NCBI RefSeq assembly: GCF_048544455.1 | Contig: NC_133536.1 | Span: 198,651,325 to 198,715,324, forward strand | Reading direction: 5' to 3' | DNA length: 64,000 nucleotides | Source of the DNA: Silene latifolia | Taxonomy: Eukaryota > Streptophyta > Magnoliopsida > Caryophyllales > Caryophyllaceae | Shown here: positions 1 through 12,200 of the stretch, one piece after another | How positions within the stretch are numbered: the stretch's first letter is position 1 | How the letters are laid out: each line of letters opens with the position of its first letter | Made by a program: the position numbers and the translations under genes | The notes under the pieces: generated by a model | Database searches by the model: none | The model's input: only the letters and a program-made list of their open reading frames with translations | What the model was told of the DNA's origin: nothing

Positions 1-104
1 AACAATTAGTTTTGAAGTGTATAGATTTAAATCTAAAGATAAAAGTTGGGAGGAAATTGAAGATTTGAGGGAAGTAGCATTGATTGTAGGTGGTAACTCA
101 AATT
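1..104 (+). pseudogene. 3' fragment of an F-box/DUF295 gene
   Basis: This stretch matches codons near the 3' end of the two F-box/DUF295 genes downstream (about 2871-2972 of the first). The shared part encodes the FEVYRFKSKDKSWEEI-like segment and the following EVALVVGG-like strand. The match ends after about position 104, where unrelated sequence begins, so the last 70 or so codons are missing. Whether an intact 5' part lies before the window cannot be seen. It is the remnant of a third family member in a local cluster. Confidence 0.75.
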
Positions 105-1240
105 TCTAACCACAAACTGTCGACAGCGCAATGTCGTTAATGTTTCCAGCAAGTACATCAAGCCAAATATGTCTATGTTGGTGATTTAAGAGTAATTACC
201 GGTTTATTTAGCGTAATTAAGGTCGGTTCATTGATGGGTTATTTCTAAATAATATAATGTGAGTTCGGGAAGTACGGAGTGTACGCTCGTGTAATTATTT
301 ACGGGATTGCGGAATAGTTTTCGTTCGAATAACTATGACGGGAGTAATTTAAATACTTTTAATCCTAATTTGTGAAGAGTTACAACCATTCACAAATGCA
401 TCCCCTGTTTCCCTGACACCCAAATCCTTTCTATATGAATAGAGAAATGATGAGAAGAAAAGTTACAGAAAAACACAATCTTCTACTGCATAAAAAAAAA
501 ACATAATCTTCTAATGCATCAAAAGAACCTTTAACATTCTACACAAAATATTTTCTATATTAAAATCAGAGGGCACCGTCTTATCTTAATAGAAAGTTCG
601 AGTTTCGGTGCAATTTTATTGTCAATTTCTTTTTCGTACATACTCAAATTCTAACAGTACCTACTACTCAAGGACACACATGGGCAAATTCATGCGCCAC
701 CTTGTTCGGAAAACGTCTAGAATAAAACAAAATACATATATCCAAAAAAGAAAGGAGCAAAATCAATACTATATATTAATTCCAGAAATCAAGGGACTTC
801 CATGTAATTAAATAAATCTATACACATTAATTATACTATATAGTTTTAAATCGCTAGCGCCGTGTGATGGACCTGAACAAAGGACTCCAATGTAAATATT
901 ATATAGTTTTGGTTGAAAGTATAAATTTAGAGAGTATTAGAATATGGCGAGTTTCCTTAAAATAAACGGGTCCCATGTATGGTATTAATTAGTATAAATA
1001 TGTTAATGATTTAACATACATAAATATAATATAATATAAGTATATGTTATATTTTGGAAACTATTAAAAAGTAACTAAATCAATTCAGATTTCCAAAAAA
1101 TATAATATTCCATAATTCATTAGATTTGTAATTTAATTAGTAAATAATAATGATTGCTCTTAAATAATATTCTAATCTAATATTTCAGATTTATTTAAAT
1201 ATATAACTCTAATACAACTAGATAATCAACTATTATGATA
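105..1240. other. AT-rich intergenic DNA, no gene recognised
   Basis: No reading frame with recognisable protein similarity is present. The sequence is AT-rich with short poly-A runs. Part of it probably belongs to the Helitron whose 3' end lies at 1763, but I could not identify the 5' TC terminus. Confidence 0.5.
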
Positions 1241-1249
1241 GTAATCTTC

Positions 1250-1610
1250 CATGTGAGTAGTAAAAGCAACAATAATATATAGCAACGGAAGTAGTAAAAG
1301 TCATACTAGCAGCAACGGCAGTAGTGAAATTATCAATAATAAATGCGGGAGTAGTGAAAGAAAAAGTAATGACGGCGGGAGAAGTAAAAGTAATAGTAGT
1401 CACAACACATGTAATGAAAGTAACAGTAGGAACAACGAAAAGAGTGAAAAATTAACTAAGAATTCGATTTTAAGAAAATATTAATTTATTTAAATATACG
1501 AGCTTGACAAAACTAACGGGTTAACCGTAAAAATAGCTGAACGTAATAATATTAACAGGAGATGTAGTGAAAGGTAATAATATTAACAGCGGGAGAGGTG
1601 AACGTGTCTC
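1250..1610. repeat. degenerate AGTAGTGAAAGTAA-type minisatellite
   Basis: Loosely repeated units of roughly 35-45 bp contain AGTAGTRAAAG followed by AATA/AGTA and a CGGCGGGAG-like element. Examples lie near 1258, 1292, 1322, 1350, 1382 and 1412, with related units near 1545-1605. It lies just upstream of a Helitron-type 3' end, and internal minisatellites are common in non-autonomous Helitrons, so it may be internal to that element. Confidence 0.5.
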
Positions 1611-1728
1611 ATAATTTGTTGATTAATTTTACCTCTCATCATAATTTCAATATATAAATTGTAAATGTATGTGTTAAACAAATTTAGAGAAATATATTTC
1701 ATAGAAAATAAAATTTAAATGTTAAATA

Positions 1729-1763
1729 AAGGTAGCCCGGGCGTAGCCGGGCACCAAACCTAG
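1729..1763 (+). mobile_element. Helitron-type 3' terminus (plus strand)
   Basis: A GC-rich hairpin (GCCCGG ... CCGGGC, about 1735-1752) is followed by 7 bases and then CTAG at 1760-1763, with T next. This is the Helitron 3' signature: hairpin, about 10 nt, CTRR, insertion before T. The following sequence (about 1778 on) resumes the upstream flank shared with the second F-box gene, so the boundary is plausible. The 5' end was not found. Confidence 0.55.
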
Positions 1764-2010
1764 TACCTTAGTAATATGGAATTTTCAAGACATCTACTAC
1801 AACTCCATATTAGAAATAGGTAAGGATAAATATTCCAATTCAAATTTTTTATTTCCAAATTTTGATTCATGATAGAGTATATTTAATTTAAGTTGATTAA
1901 GGAAAACAGAAACCAACTTCTACAATTACCACACCAGGTTTGCTCTTACAACCCTTATATCGTCTTTAAATTTCAAACTAAGTACTTGGATTTTTAATTG
2001 TTTCTAGTAC

Positions 2011-3192
2011 ATGGCTTCCGATTTCTCGATGTTGCCTCTTGATCTTCTCGGTGTCATTGCATTAAAGTTGGAAACTTTCGAAGATTTTTTAAAGTTTTCT
2101 GCTGTATGTCGTTCCTGGAATCGTGCTTCGTCTTCAGTAAAGCACCAATGGACAGCTAAACCAATTGTACCATGGCTATTACTTGCTGAAAATGTCAATC
2201 AGAATAATCCCGATTGTGTTCGCAAGATTTATAATCTTAGTAATAACAAGTGTTACAAATGGAACCTTCCAGAGACTTTTGGGGCAAGGTGTTGGGGTTC
2301 GCCTTACGGTTGGATAGCAATGATTGATCGTAACTACGATGTTATACTGTTTAATCCAATCACTAAGGCACAAATTCCTTTCCCTTGTCTAATATCCTTA
2401 GATGATGGTGGTGTTATGTCTAAGAGTGATGGAAGTTATCAGCATTGGTTTTTGCGTTGTTTCGCAAACAGGCTTATTGTGCTTAAAGTTCCTCAAAATC
2501 AGCATTACGAGTTTGTTGTTCTGGTAGTTTATGAGTATTACGATAGCCTAGTTTTCGCTAGGCAAGGTGATCAATCATGGACACCTGTCTTGGTCAAATC
2601 AGAAGATCAGATGCTTGATGTTGTGGGAATGGAGGATAAAGTATTTGCTTTATATAGCGACGGATCAATTGTGTCTTGGAATGTCGAGGAATTCAACGCT
2701 CTTGAGCTTATTAAACCAGCAGATTATTCACCGTGTGGCCATGAATTTCTCGTGGAGTTTAACAGAGGGGGTTGTGACCATACATATTTGGTTCACTCAG
2801 GTAGTGATCTCCTCACGGTGTTAAGATACAAGGATGAGTACGTGCATAATGAGGATGATACTGATATTTCTTGTAGAACAGTTTATTTTGAGGTGTATAG
2901 ATTTAAATCGAAAGACAAAAGTTGGGAGGAAATTAACGATTTGGGGGAAGTTGCATTGGTCGTAGGTGGAAATTCTTCCATGTGTGTTTCTGTAGCACAC
3001 GTCAAAAGATTGAAACGTAATTGCATATATTTTACTGATGATGAATGTATTTTTTGGCAATCAGTAAAAGAGCCTGGTGGACATGATACGGGTCTCTTTG
3101 ACCTCAAGACTGGCAACATACAACGATTTTACGAAGCTGATGATATGCACTTGTCAGTTGCCCCTCCGACCCTGTTTATTCCCCAATTTTAA
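2011..3192 (+). CDS. F-box protein with DUF295 (KIB-type) domain, copy A
   Basis: The intact single-exon frame of 393 codons starts at an ATG preceded by an A/T-rich leader shared with the second copy. Residues about 5-45 form an F-box (LPLDLLGVIALKLETFEDF then VCRSWNRAS), the segment that would bind SKP1 in an SCF E3 ligase. The remainder matches the plant DUF295/KIB beta-propeller-like domain: WGSPYGWIAMID, then VILFNPITKAQIPFP, FEVYRF and a closing CIYFTDDE ... DTGLFDLKTGNI block. The length is typical of the family. Copy B is about 90% identical by eye, so both look recently duplicated and possibly functional. The family expands rapidly in plants and substrates are mostly unknown; I infer a ubiquitin-ligase adaptor role only from the domains. 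Confidence 0.85.
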   Translation: MASDFSMLPLDLLGVIALKLETFEDFLKFSAVCRSWNRASSSVKHQWTAKPIVPWLLLAENVNQNNPDCVRKIYNLSNNKCYKWNLPETFGARCWGSPYGWIAMIDRNYDVILFNPITKAQIPFPCLISLDDGGVMSKSDGSYQHWFLRCFANRLIVLKVPQNQHYEFVVLVVYEYYDSLVFARQGDQSWTPVLVKSEDQMLDVVGMEDKVFALYSDGSIVSWNVEEFNALELIKPADYSPCGHEFLVEFNRGGCDHTYLVHSGSDLLTVLRYKDEYVHNEDDTDISCRTVYFEVYRFKSKDKSWEEINDLGEVALVVGGNSSMCVSVAHVKRLKRNCIYFTDDECIFWQSVKEPGGHDTGLFDLKTGNIQRFYEADDMHLSVAPPTLFIPQF

Positions 3193-3869
3193 ATTATTAT
3201 TGATAGAATGAGATGAAACTATGTCAATCAATTTCCAGATTAGATTGACCATTTTATCTAAATAATTTTGCAAGTCGACTAGTTTGTATTTAATTCTTTA
3301 AGGGTGGTAACGGCATTAACATTTATATGCTAGAAATGGTTATCCGAGTTTTAATTTTACAGCCGTAGTGATCAGTCGAGAATAGACGATGAAGCAAGCT
3401 CGTTTGATTCTGAATGTACACGCTCTTTTTTCTAATGTCATCAGTTTATTCTTTATGTCCTGGACTCTTGGGGTTATTACTTATTATTCCCTTCTATTCT
3501 TTTAACGTCTCAGATATACTGGGGATACGATTCCTGAAAAAAACCATCGATATTGAAAAAACATAATTTAAAGGTTGATGTTAGTAGATAAGATGAAAAA
3601 ACACGAAGATATGTGAGCTCAAAATCGGGTAATTCAAGGTGAAAGTAATAGTTGGTACTCTTACTTTCTCTACGGTTAAGTCCTATGCCGAACAAAGAAG
3701 GCGAAATATGACATTTCAAAGACGAAAATACATTTAGCTTGAACGCGTAGCATTGAGTGACAGAGAACATTCTCGTTTATGCCCTATTATGTATGAAACT
3801 TATTCTCGACTAAAGGAAAAGTGAGAGGATTTGATAACGCCAGTCGCCAGACAACAAAATACAAATGTC
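3193..3869. other. downstream flank of F-box gene copy A
   Basis: No gene was found. Much of this stretch is repeated after the second F-box gene (8257-8700 and 9048-9191) and part recurs at 6310-6480. It holds the undisturbed site (about 3741-3765) that corresponds to the LINE insertion point in copy B. Confidence 0.7.
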
Positions 3870-4195
3870 TTGCACAATGAGTGCTTGTTGCTCCTCCAGT
3901 AGCGCTTACAGCCTCCTTCTGTCTTTCCCTTACGTTCTCTTTGGGAGCGAAACTGCATTCTTCTGCCTCAGCAGGATCTCTTGCTCTAACATTTCTCAAA
4001 AAGAGGTTTAGCGCCTCGGCTATACTATGGCTTTTTTAGCCAAAGGATGGCGCGCTGTATGGAGTTTATGCCTCTTGTTTTTTCGACCCGGGTGTGGGTA
4101 GACATGTGTCCTTAAGTTATCACTGATATTGTAGCTACCGACCTCGTATCGGCTTTGATTAATAAAAAATAAATTTTTGTCCCTCAAAAAAAACA
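3870..4195 (+). repeat. duplicated segment ending in A-rich tail, possibly an old LINE 3' end
   Basis: The segment is repeated at about 16976-17311 with high identity. It ends in AATAAAAAATAAA followed by a CAAAAAAAA run, which resembles the 3' tail of a processed transcript or LINE. No reading frame with recognisable domains survives in either copy. Identification as a LINE tail is inference only. Confidence 0.3.
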
Positions 4196-4482
4196 TTGTT
4201 TCTTAATAATACTACTACGTATTAGACTATTAGAGAGTGGTCCTTTCATTTTCATTGCCGTATTTGGTCTCATAAATTGGAATGTACGTGCAAGTTTTAA
4301 TCTTCTGATTTGTTTGTTTATTTTTGTCACAAAACGTGCAAGTTAACTCTTACTCGTATTAAATTAGTTAGGCTTGAAATTTAAGCAAACCGAACAACAC
4401 CCGTCCACAATCAATTCTACATCGTAAGGTAAAGACAATTTCAACAATTCATTTAGGTAATGATGGTCATTTTACCTACATA

Positions 4483-4849
4483 GATCTTGTTCTTTTGGAC
4501 TTAAAATCAGTTCTGTTCAGATTCTTCAGTTCAGTTCAGATTCAATAATAAGTTCAGTTTAGATCTTATAACTTCAGTTTATTCAGATCTTATAATTTCA
4601 GTTCAGTTCAGTTCAAATCCTATAAGTTCAATTCAGATCCTATACGTCAATTTAAGTTCACTTCAGTTCCTATAAGTTCAGTTCACTTCAGTTCATATAA
4701 GTTTAGTTCAGTTCAGATCCTATAAGTTCAGTTCACTTCAGATCATATAAGTTCAGTTCAGATCCTATAAGTTCGGTTCCGTTCAATTTAGATCCTATAA
4801 ATTCAGTTCAGATCAGATCAGATCAGTTTTAGTACAAAAAAACAGGTCC
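4483..4849. mobile_element. Tourist-like MITE with GTTCAG minisatellite core (copy A)
   Basis: The left end is GATCTTGTTCTTTTGGAC and the right end GTACAAAAAAACAGGTCC, an imperfect inverted repeat. The ends match the better preserved family copies at 19908-20915 and 38832-38994. The interior consists of about 20-bp units of the type GTTCAGATCCTATAAGTTCA. Both sides are flanked by ATA. Its duplicate lies at 17597-17870. Confidence 0.6.
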
Positions 4850-5261
4850 ATACTCCTACCTTAGTTTAGAACGGTACCTTCAACTATTTAATGATCTCAA
4901 CAAACTCAAATTTGAGCCATGCCTTCTAAGTTATTTTATCGTATTACTTTAATTTTTATCATTAAATTTAGTTTTTGACTATTTTTTTAATTACTCTAAT
5001 ACTCTGTATTAAGTTAAATGTATTAAACTAAATACTAAGTCGTTTTCCTTTTGATCAATATTAAACTTAATAATTATCGGTCATTAATTCAATCGGCTCA
5101 TTATAAGATGGGGTTCATATCGAGGCGGGACGGGTTTGGATTCAGGTCACTAATCATCAGATCATATTGGGTCGTAAACGGCTCGGGTGGGTTTCAGGTA
5201 TTGTTAGTCTCCATATGCTCTTGGGTCAGGTTTTGAGCGGGTCAATCAGGTTTCTCAAGTC

Positions 5262-6300
5262 GAGTGGAACTTGCCAACTCTACTAGCGATAATTGCACAT
5301 CAAGAGTTGGAGGTTGAACAATTAGATGTTAAAACAGCTTTCTTACATGGAGAATTGGAAGAAGAGATAAACATGACTCAGCTAGAGGGCTTTCAGGTCT
5401 CCAGAAAAGAAGGCTATGTTTGTAGGCTTAAAAAGTCCTTATATGGGGCTAAAACAGTCTCTCGTGCAATGGTATAAGGGGTTTGACAGCTATATGATGA
5501 AGATCGGCTATAATAGGTGTTCGTTTGATTGTTGTGTGTATTACAGTAAGGCTCTGAATGATTCATTCATCTATCTAGTCCTATATGTCGATGATATGCT
5601 AATAGTTGCAAAGAGCAAGTATGATGTTCAGAAGTTGAAAGGTCTTCTCAGTGCTGAGTTTGAAATGAAAGATCTGGGTGTAGGGAACTAAATTCTTGGA
5701 ATGGAGATAACTGGGATAGAAGCAAGAAGAAGCTTTTCTTATCACAGAAAGGCTATATTCAGAAGGTGCTTTCAAGGTTTGGCATGTCTATTGCTAAACC
5801 CATATATACTCCTAATGCATCGAAAGCACATCTGTCTGTTGTGTTCGCACTTAAATCAGCTGAAGAGAAGGCATACATGTCTCGGTTTCCTTTATGCTAA
5901 TGCAATAGGAAGTTTGCTGTATGCTATGGTATGTACTAGGCCTGATCTAGCAGAGTCTATCAGTGTGGCGAGTCGATTTGTGGGTGATCCGGGTAAAAAG
6001 CATTGGTAAGCTTTGAAGAGGATTTTTCGGTACCTATCTGATGTTGATCTCATTTATGGAGGTGATACAGAGTGTTTAGTGTCAGGGTATTCTGACTCTG
6101 ACTCTGATTATGTTGGAGATGTGGACAATAAAAGATCTATATTGCCTATGTTTTCACTCTTACTAGTACGGTTGTCAGTGGAAGGCTACTTTGCAGCCTA
6201 CAGTAACACGTTATCTACTACAAAAGCTTAGTATATGGCTTGACAGTAGCAGCAAAAGTAGAGAAATTTGGTTAAAGGGCTGATCATTGATTTTGGTCTA
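5262..6300 (+). pseudogene. Copia RT-RNase H fragment, broken (copy A)
   Basis: The reverse transcriptase part is recognisable from [24 protein letters not shown] and LYVDDMLIV. The RNase H side follows, with SLLYAMVCTRPDLA and FRYLSDVDLIYGG-like segments. Several frameshifts and stops break it (for example near 5476, 5690 and 6009), and integrase and gag are missing. It stops abruptly near 6300, where sequence resembling the F-box downstream flank begins. The paralogous copy at 18268 continues into the RNase H end and an LTR. It is a dead fragment of a Tork/Tnt1-like Copia. Confidence 0.8.
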
Positions 6301-6309
6301 CATCAGAAT

Positions 6310-6480
6310 TTTTACTCGTAGTAATCAGTCGAGGATAAACGATGAAGCAGCCTCATGCATTTAATTAATTAAGAGCCTTTTATCTCATTGTTGTCTCGGG
6401 TTATTACTCCCTTCTATTCTTTATAAGTGTCGAATATACAGGGAATACAATTCTTGAAAATAACATGGATATAAATATAA
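6310..6480 (+). repeat. third copy of F-box downstream flank
   Basis: AGTCGAGGATAAACGATGAAG and the following stretch match the regions about 3370-3560 and 8437-8650 behind the two F-box genes. The copy is fused directly to the truncated Copia fragment on its left. It marks an additional rearrangement within the cluster. Confidence 0.6.
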
Positions 6481-6496
6481 TAGCATAATAGTGAAA

Positions 6497-6560
6497 CTAG
6501 GTTAGACCCCGTGCATTAATGCACGGTTTATAAAGTTTTTTATATTTGTACTAAATTAGA
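6497..6560 (-). mobile_element. Helitron-type 3' terminus (minus strand)
   Basis: Read on the minus strand, the hairpin CCGTGCATTAATGCACGG (about 6508-6527) is followed by about 10 nt and CTAG (6500-6497), then T. The element body would extend to the right, toward 6830. A 5' TC terminus was not located with confidence. Confidence 0.55.
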
Positions 6561-7080
6561 TATATAATAGTAGTGTCTCATTAAGTGTTTATTTTTCTCA
6601 TCATTGCATTTTGCTTTGAGAAATAAACAATTGAAACTGAAAAATAATTAAAAGAAATGAATAGCATGTTGAAATGTATTTTTGTAAATAATATTTTTTT
6701 ATACCGCAAAGTTAATGAATCCAATTTATAAATTTTCTCAATTTTAAAGGAAAGACAATAGGAGACCACTACAAGAAACTAAGAAATGACATGATTTCCG
6801 ACGAAATATCGAAAAAAGAAAGGAGCAAAGTAGGAATTTTCAAGACATCTACAACTCCGTATTAGAAATAGGTAAGGATCGATATTCCAATTCAAATTTT
6901 TTATTTCCAAATTTTGATTCATGATATAGTATACTCCGTATTTAATTTAAGTTGATTAAGGAAAAGATAAACCCTAAAGCGCAAAACTTCTACAATTACC
7001 ACACCAAGTTAGCTCTTACAACCCTTATATCGTCTTTAAATTTCATACTAAGTACTTGGATTTTTAATTGTTTCTAGTAC

Positions 7081-8256
7081 ATGGCTTCCGATTTCTCGAT
7101 GTTGCCTCTTGATCTTCTTGGTGTCATTGCATTAAAGTTGGAAACTTTCGAAGATTTTTTTAAGTTTTCTGCTGTATGTCGTTCCTGGAATCGTGCTTCA
7201 TCTTCTGTCAAGCATCAATGGACGGCTACACCAGTTGTACCATGGCTATTACTTGCTGAAAACAATCAGGATAATCCCGATTGTGTTCGCAAAATTTATA
7301 ATCTTAGTAATAACAAGTGTTACAATTTGAACCTCCCAGAAACTTTTGGGGCAAGGTGTTGGGGTTCGCCTTATGGTTGGATTGCAATGATTGATCGTAA
7401 CTACGATGTTATATTGTTTAATCCAATCACTAAGGCACAAATTCCTTTCCCTTGTCTAAAATCCGTAGATGATGGTGGTGTTAAGTCTAAGAGTGATGGA
7501 AGTTATCAGCATTGGTTTTTGCGTTGTTTCGCAGACAGGCTTATTGTGCTTAAAGTTCCTCAAAATCAGCATTACGAGTTTGTTGTTCTGGTAGTTCATG
7601 TGTATTACCGTAGCCTATCTTTCGCTAGGCAAGGCGATCAATCATGGACACCTGTCTTGGTCAAATCAGAAGATCAGATGCTTGATGTTGTCGGAATGGG
7701 TGATAAATTATTTGCCATATATAGAGATGGATCAATTGTATCTTGGAATTTCAAGGAATTCAACGCCCTTGAGCTTATTAAACCAGCAGATTATTCACCG
7801 TGTGGCCATGAATTTCTCGTCGAGTTTAACAGAGGGGGTTGTGACCATACATATTTGGTTCGCTCAGGTAGTGATCTCCTCACGGTGTTAAGATACATGG
7901 ATCAGTACGACCATAAGGAGGATGATACTATTTCTTTTAGAACAGTCGATTTTGAGGTGTATAGATTTAAATCTAAAGACAAAAGTTGGGAGGAAATTAA
8001 CGATTTGGGAGAAGTGGCATTAGTCGTAGGTGGTAATTCTTCCATGTGTGTTTCTGTAGCACACGTCAAAGGATTGCAACTTAATTGCATATATTTTACT
8101 GATGATGAATGTAGCTTTTGGAAATCAGTAAAAGAGCCTGGTGGACATGATACGGGTCTCTTTGACCTCAAGACTGGCAACATACAACGATTTTACGAAG
8201 GTGATGATATGAACTCATCATTTGCCCCACCGACCCTGTTTATTCCCCAACTTTAA
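7081..8256 (+). CDS. F-box protein with DUF295 (KIB-type) domain, copy B
   Basis: The intact single-exon frame of 391 codons begins with the same residues as copy A and has the same architecture: an N-terminal F-box at about residues 5-45, then the DUF295 beta-propeller-like region with WGSPYGWIAMID, VILFNPITKAQIPFP and a C-terminal DTGLFDLKTGNIQRF block. Differences are scattered substitutions and small in-frame indels near residue 61 and residue 277, with no frame disruption. This suggests either function or very recent duplication. The promoter-side flank of about 240 bp is shared with copy A, so both could have similar expression. A role as SCF ubiquitin-ligase substrate adaptor is inferred from the family; the target is unknown. 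Confidence 0.85.
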   Translation: MASDFSMLPLDLLGVIALKLETFEDFFKFSAVCRSWNRASSSVKHQWTATPVVPWLLLAENNQDNPDCVRKIYNLSNNKCYNLNLPETFGARCWGSPYGWIAMIDRNYDVILFNPITKAQIPFPCLKSVDDGGVKSKSDGSYQHWFLRCFADRLIVLKVPQNQHYEFVVLVVHVYYRSLSFARQGDQSWTPVLVKSEDQMLDVVGMGDKLFAIYRDGSIVSWNFKEFNALELIKPADYSPCGHEFLVEFNRGGCDHTYLVRSGSDLLTVLRYMDQYDHKEDDTISFRTVDFEVYRFKSKDKSWEEINDLGEVALVVGGNSSMCVSVAHVKGLQLNCIYFTDDECSFWKSVKEPGGHDTGLFDLKTGNIQRFYEGDDMNSSFAPPTLFIPQL

Positions 8257-8699
8257 ATTACTATTGAAAGAATGAGACGAAACTATGTCAATCAATTTCC
8301 CGATTAGATTGACCATTTTATCTAAATAATTTTGCAAGTCGACAGTTTCTTGTTAATTAGTTAGTATGCTCCGTAGTTTGTATTTAATTCTTTAAGGGTG
8401 GTAACGGCATTAACATTTATATGCTAGAAATCGTTATCAGTCGAGGATAGACGATGAAAAGCAAGCTCGGCTCGTTTGATTCTGAATGTACACGCTCTTT
8501 TTTCTAATGTCATCAGTTTATTCTTTATGTCCTCGACTCAGATATACTGGGGTTATTGCTTACTTATTACTCCCTTCTTTTCTTTTAACGTCTCAGATAT
8601 ACTGGGGATACGATTCCTGAAAAAAACCATCGATATTGAAAAACATAATTTAAAGGTTAATGTCTCAGTAGATAAGATGAAAAAACACGAAGATATGTG

Positions 8700-9047
8700 A
8701 GGTGTGGTACGATCCGCTATACAACTTATTCGACGATTATATTGATCGGTTTTGTTTTAATAGCTAAGGTCATAGACTCATAGTTGGTACACAAAAGTCA
8801 TAATTTGAAGGTTGATGTCAGTAGATGATGAGCAAGTACTGATTGGTCAACTAGAAGTGATCGAGAAACGAAGAGGAGAGTCGAAGGCCGTGATCAAGGC
8901 ATGCTTAAGTGAGAGCCATGACATTCATATGATCGAGACATGACTCATGACAAGCCGAGAAAAACAAATGACACAAAATTGCTCGTGAATAAGTTTTAAC
9001 AAAGCTTATACACAAAAGTCTATATTACGTGACCATGTCTTAAGCAT
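8700..9047. other. extra segment in duplication copy B, unrecognised
   Basis: It is absent from the corresponding place in copy A (near 3615). No coding capacity, terminal repeats or target duplication were recognised. Confidence 0.4.
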
Positions 9048-9188
9048 CAAAGCTCTAAATTGGGTGATTCAAGCTGAAAGTAATAGTAGTTGGTACTGCT
9101 ACCTTCTCTATGGTTAAGTCCTATGCCGAACAAAAAAGGGGATATATGACATTTCAAAGACGAAAATGCATTTAGCTTGAACGCGTAG

Positions 9189-9190
<2 letters not shown>

Positions 9191-9219
<29 letters not shown>

Positions 9220-12200
9220 GGCAGCGGTAAATAAAGGTTTACCTAACTATCCATCGCCTTACATGCAAGACGATGGGCATTATAATTAAAACGCCTAGGA
9301 ACATAACTAAAAGCTAAACAATGAAAGTAAGAAAAGCAATCAGACATCTCCTCTAAAGTAGTCTTTATAATAAGGTGGCGTCTCTCCATTCCTGCAAGCT
9401 GCAAAATCAAAGATAAGCAATCCGATGAAATCTCCAAATGACGCAAACCCCTTTCACAAGCCCATCGAATCACTAAAAGCACACCAAGACCTTCAGCTTG
9501 CAAAGCAGATTCCGCCATAATCTTCGTCCCCATGCTATGGAAAATGTAACCATTTTCAGACATAGCAATCCACCCAACACCTGCCTTATCAAAGCCCTTC
9601 CAACCCGCATCCACCAACACTCGCACATGACGACAATCACCAATCCGCCCCACAACACAAATTGGATTACTATTGCGAACCCAATTAGCGTTATCCCGTG
9701 CTAATGATGTTGAGTTTCCTTCTAAGGCACAAGCACCCTTCTTTATTTCCTTAGTAGCTTGGATCCCAGTACTAACAATTTGTGACCAATGCTTAAAAAA
9801 CATTATAGGATGAAAATCCACACCTTGAAAAAGAATTTGATTGCGAGTACTCCATATGCACCAAAGTGTGGCAAGAAACCGGATTTGTTGTTCCTCACAA
9901 CCCTCCGATTTTTCCATGTATAACATCCAATCAATAATCCAAGAGTCAATTTGCAGAAACGAAGTCTGATTCGTGCGAATACCAAGTTCAGATCCTGCCC
10001 ACAATCTTCGGGACACAGGACAGTCCCTAAATAAATGCTCCATAGATTCTATGGTCATCTCTCTCCCTTTACAAAACTTACAACTCGGATCAATCTCAAT
10101 ATTCCGCTTCACGAAATTAATGCCCACGGAGAGAGTATTAGTAAGAATCCTCCAAAGGAGAATTTTCCAAGTCGGGGGGCCCGGCAACTTCCATAATTTT
10201 TGTCTACAAAAAGTCAAACCAACACGACTGAGCCGTTCCTTATCCTTCAGTGATCCCCTCCTTAACATAAAATCATGAAAAAGTATCCCATAACCACTCT
10301 TAACACTATATTGGCCATCACTATTATGTAACCAATAAACTTCATCAGATGTTTGTGATCGACAAATGGGTTTAGCGAGAATAGCTTTTACACTATCATC
10401 CACCAAGAAAGAATGAAGAAAACCTTCATTCCATTTTCTTTCCCTGCCCTGACCATTTATCTGCAAATCCTTAACCATCAAGTGCTGAAGATCCACACGG
10501 TCAATTCCCAGGCAATCATCCTTTGGTTCCGGATAATCTCCATTCACCCATTTGTTAGTCCACACATTCATCTCAGAGTCCAAACCTGGTTTCCACCCGA
10601 TTTGGTTTCGCACAAAATCCAGACCATGAAGAATACTTCTAGCACCCCATGATAAATTGTTCCCATTTTGTACCATCCAATTATCCTTCAAAACTTCATC
10701 TCCCAATAATTTTTTCCGGAAAATGCGTGCAAAATACGATTGATCACCAGATAAAAGTCTCCATGCATGCTTCCCTAGCATTGCTTGATTAAGACACTCA
10801 ATATTCCTAATACCAAGACCACCCTCCCTTTTTGGTAAACTAAGAAACTTCTGACTACACCAATGGATTGTCCTCCCCAATCTACCACCCGCCCACCAAA
10901 AATGTGATAATAAAGAATTAATCTTATTAGTCACACTTACCGGTATTTTAAAAACCGATAGAAAGTAATTAGAGATATTTGATAGGACAGATGTGATTAA
11001 AGTTAACCTTCCCGCTGGAGTCAAAAAGATCCCATTCCATGAAGAGATTCGCTTCATAACAATATCAATAAGTCCTCTGAAAAGTTCCCTCTTCGATCCT
11101 TGTAAATCAGTAGGTAACCCCAGATACTTTCCCAAACCTTGGGTTCCCTTTACTCGCAAATTCCGCATTCCACAACGTGCCCGTGCAAGTGTTGTACTAG
11201 GACTAAACAGAATCCCGGATTTATCTTCATTCATTACTTGTCCAGACACCTTGCAATACTTATTTAAAATAGCTCGGAGATTCCTCGTCGAATTTTTTCT
11301 ATCATGTAAGAAGAAAATCGCATCATCCGCAAAAAACAAATGAGACAAAGCCTCCACACCACGGCACAACGTAATCCCTTTCAACAAACCACGTTGTTGT
11401 GCTTTACGCACATTACATGATAACACCTCCATGCAAAGGACGAAGAGGTAGGGGGAAAGCGGATCACCCTGCCTCAAGCCACAATGCGGTTGAAAAACCC
11501 TTAATGGTGCTCTATTAAAAAGAACCTGATATGAAACTGTCGTGACGCAATTCATGATCAGAAAAATCAACCTTTCTGGCACTCCAAATTTATAAAGCAC
11601 AGCCCGCAAAAAATCCCACCTCACGCGATCATAAGCTTTACTCATATCAGCTTTGAACGCATACCGCCCAGATTTCCCTTTTTTGTGTAAATTAATCTTA
11701 TGTAGAGCTTCATTAGCCAAAATAATATTATCTGATATCTGCCTTCCCGGAATGAAAGCATTTTGGAAGTCCCCAACCAGATAACCCATCACTTTTGCCA
11801 TTCTATTTGTGATACACTTAGAGACAATACGCATGAGAACATTACACAAACTTATTGGTCGATAATCCCCCACCTTCTCCGGGTTATCACATTTTGGAAT
11901 TAAGGTAATGAAAGTCCTATTAAGTTCCTTGAGAACCATCCCCGAATTGAGAATTGAGAGAATTGCCCTTGTTACATCCTTTTTAATAAAATACCAACAT
12001 TTCTGGTAAAAGATAGCTGGTACTCCATCTGGTCCCGGTGATTTAAGTGCACCCATCTGGAAAACTGCAGTTCGCACTTCTTGCGCCGTAAAGGGCCGAC
12101 TTAACTCATCACAATCATCCCCATGAACAGTCTTACTTATCCCCATTAAGACCTCCTCCATTAAGTTTTCCCGCACAGGTCCATTATCAGCGCATGGTGG

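Larger units (their letters stand above)
1778..6300 (+). repeat. segmental duplication, copy A
   Basis: This block recurs, in the same order and orientation, between about 6836 and 19310. Shared parts, in order: about 230 bp of promoter-side flank, the F-box/DUF295 gene, downstream flank to about 3780, the 3870-4200 segment, the MITE at 4483-4849, a GGGTC-rich stretch and the broken Copia segment from 5262. Copy A lacks the LINE, solo LTR and other insertions found in copy B, so it serves as the empty-site reference. Confidence 0.85.
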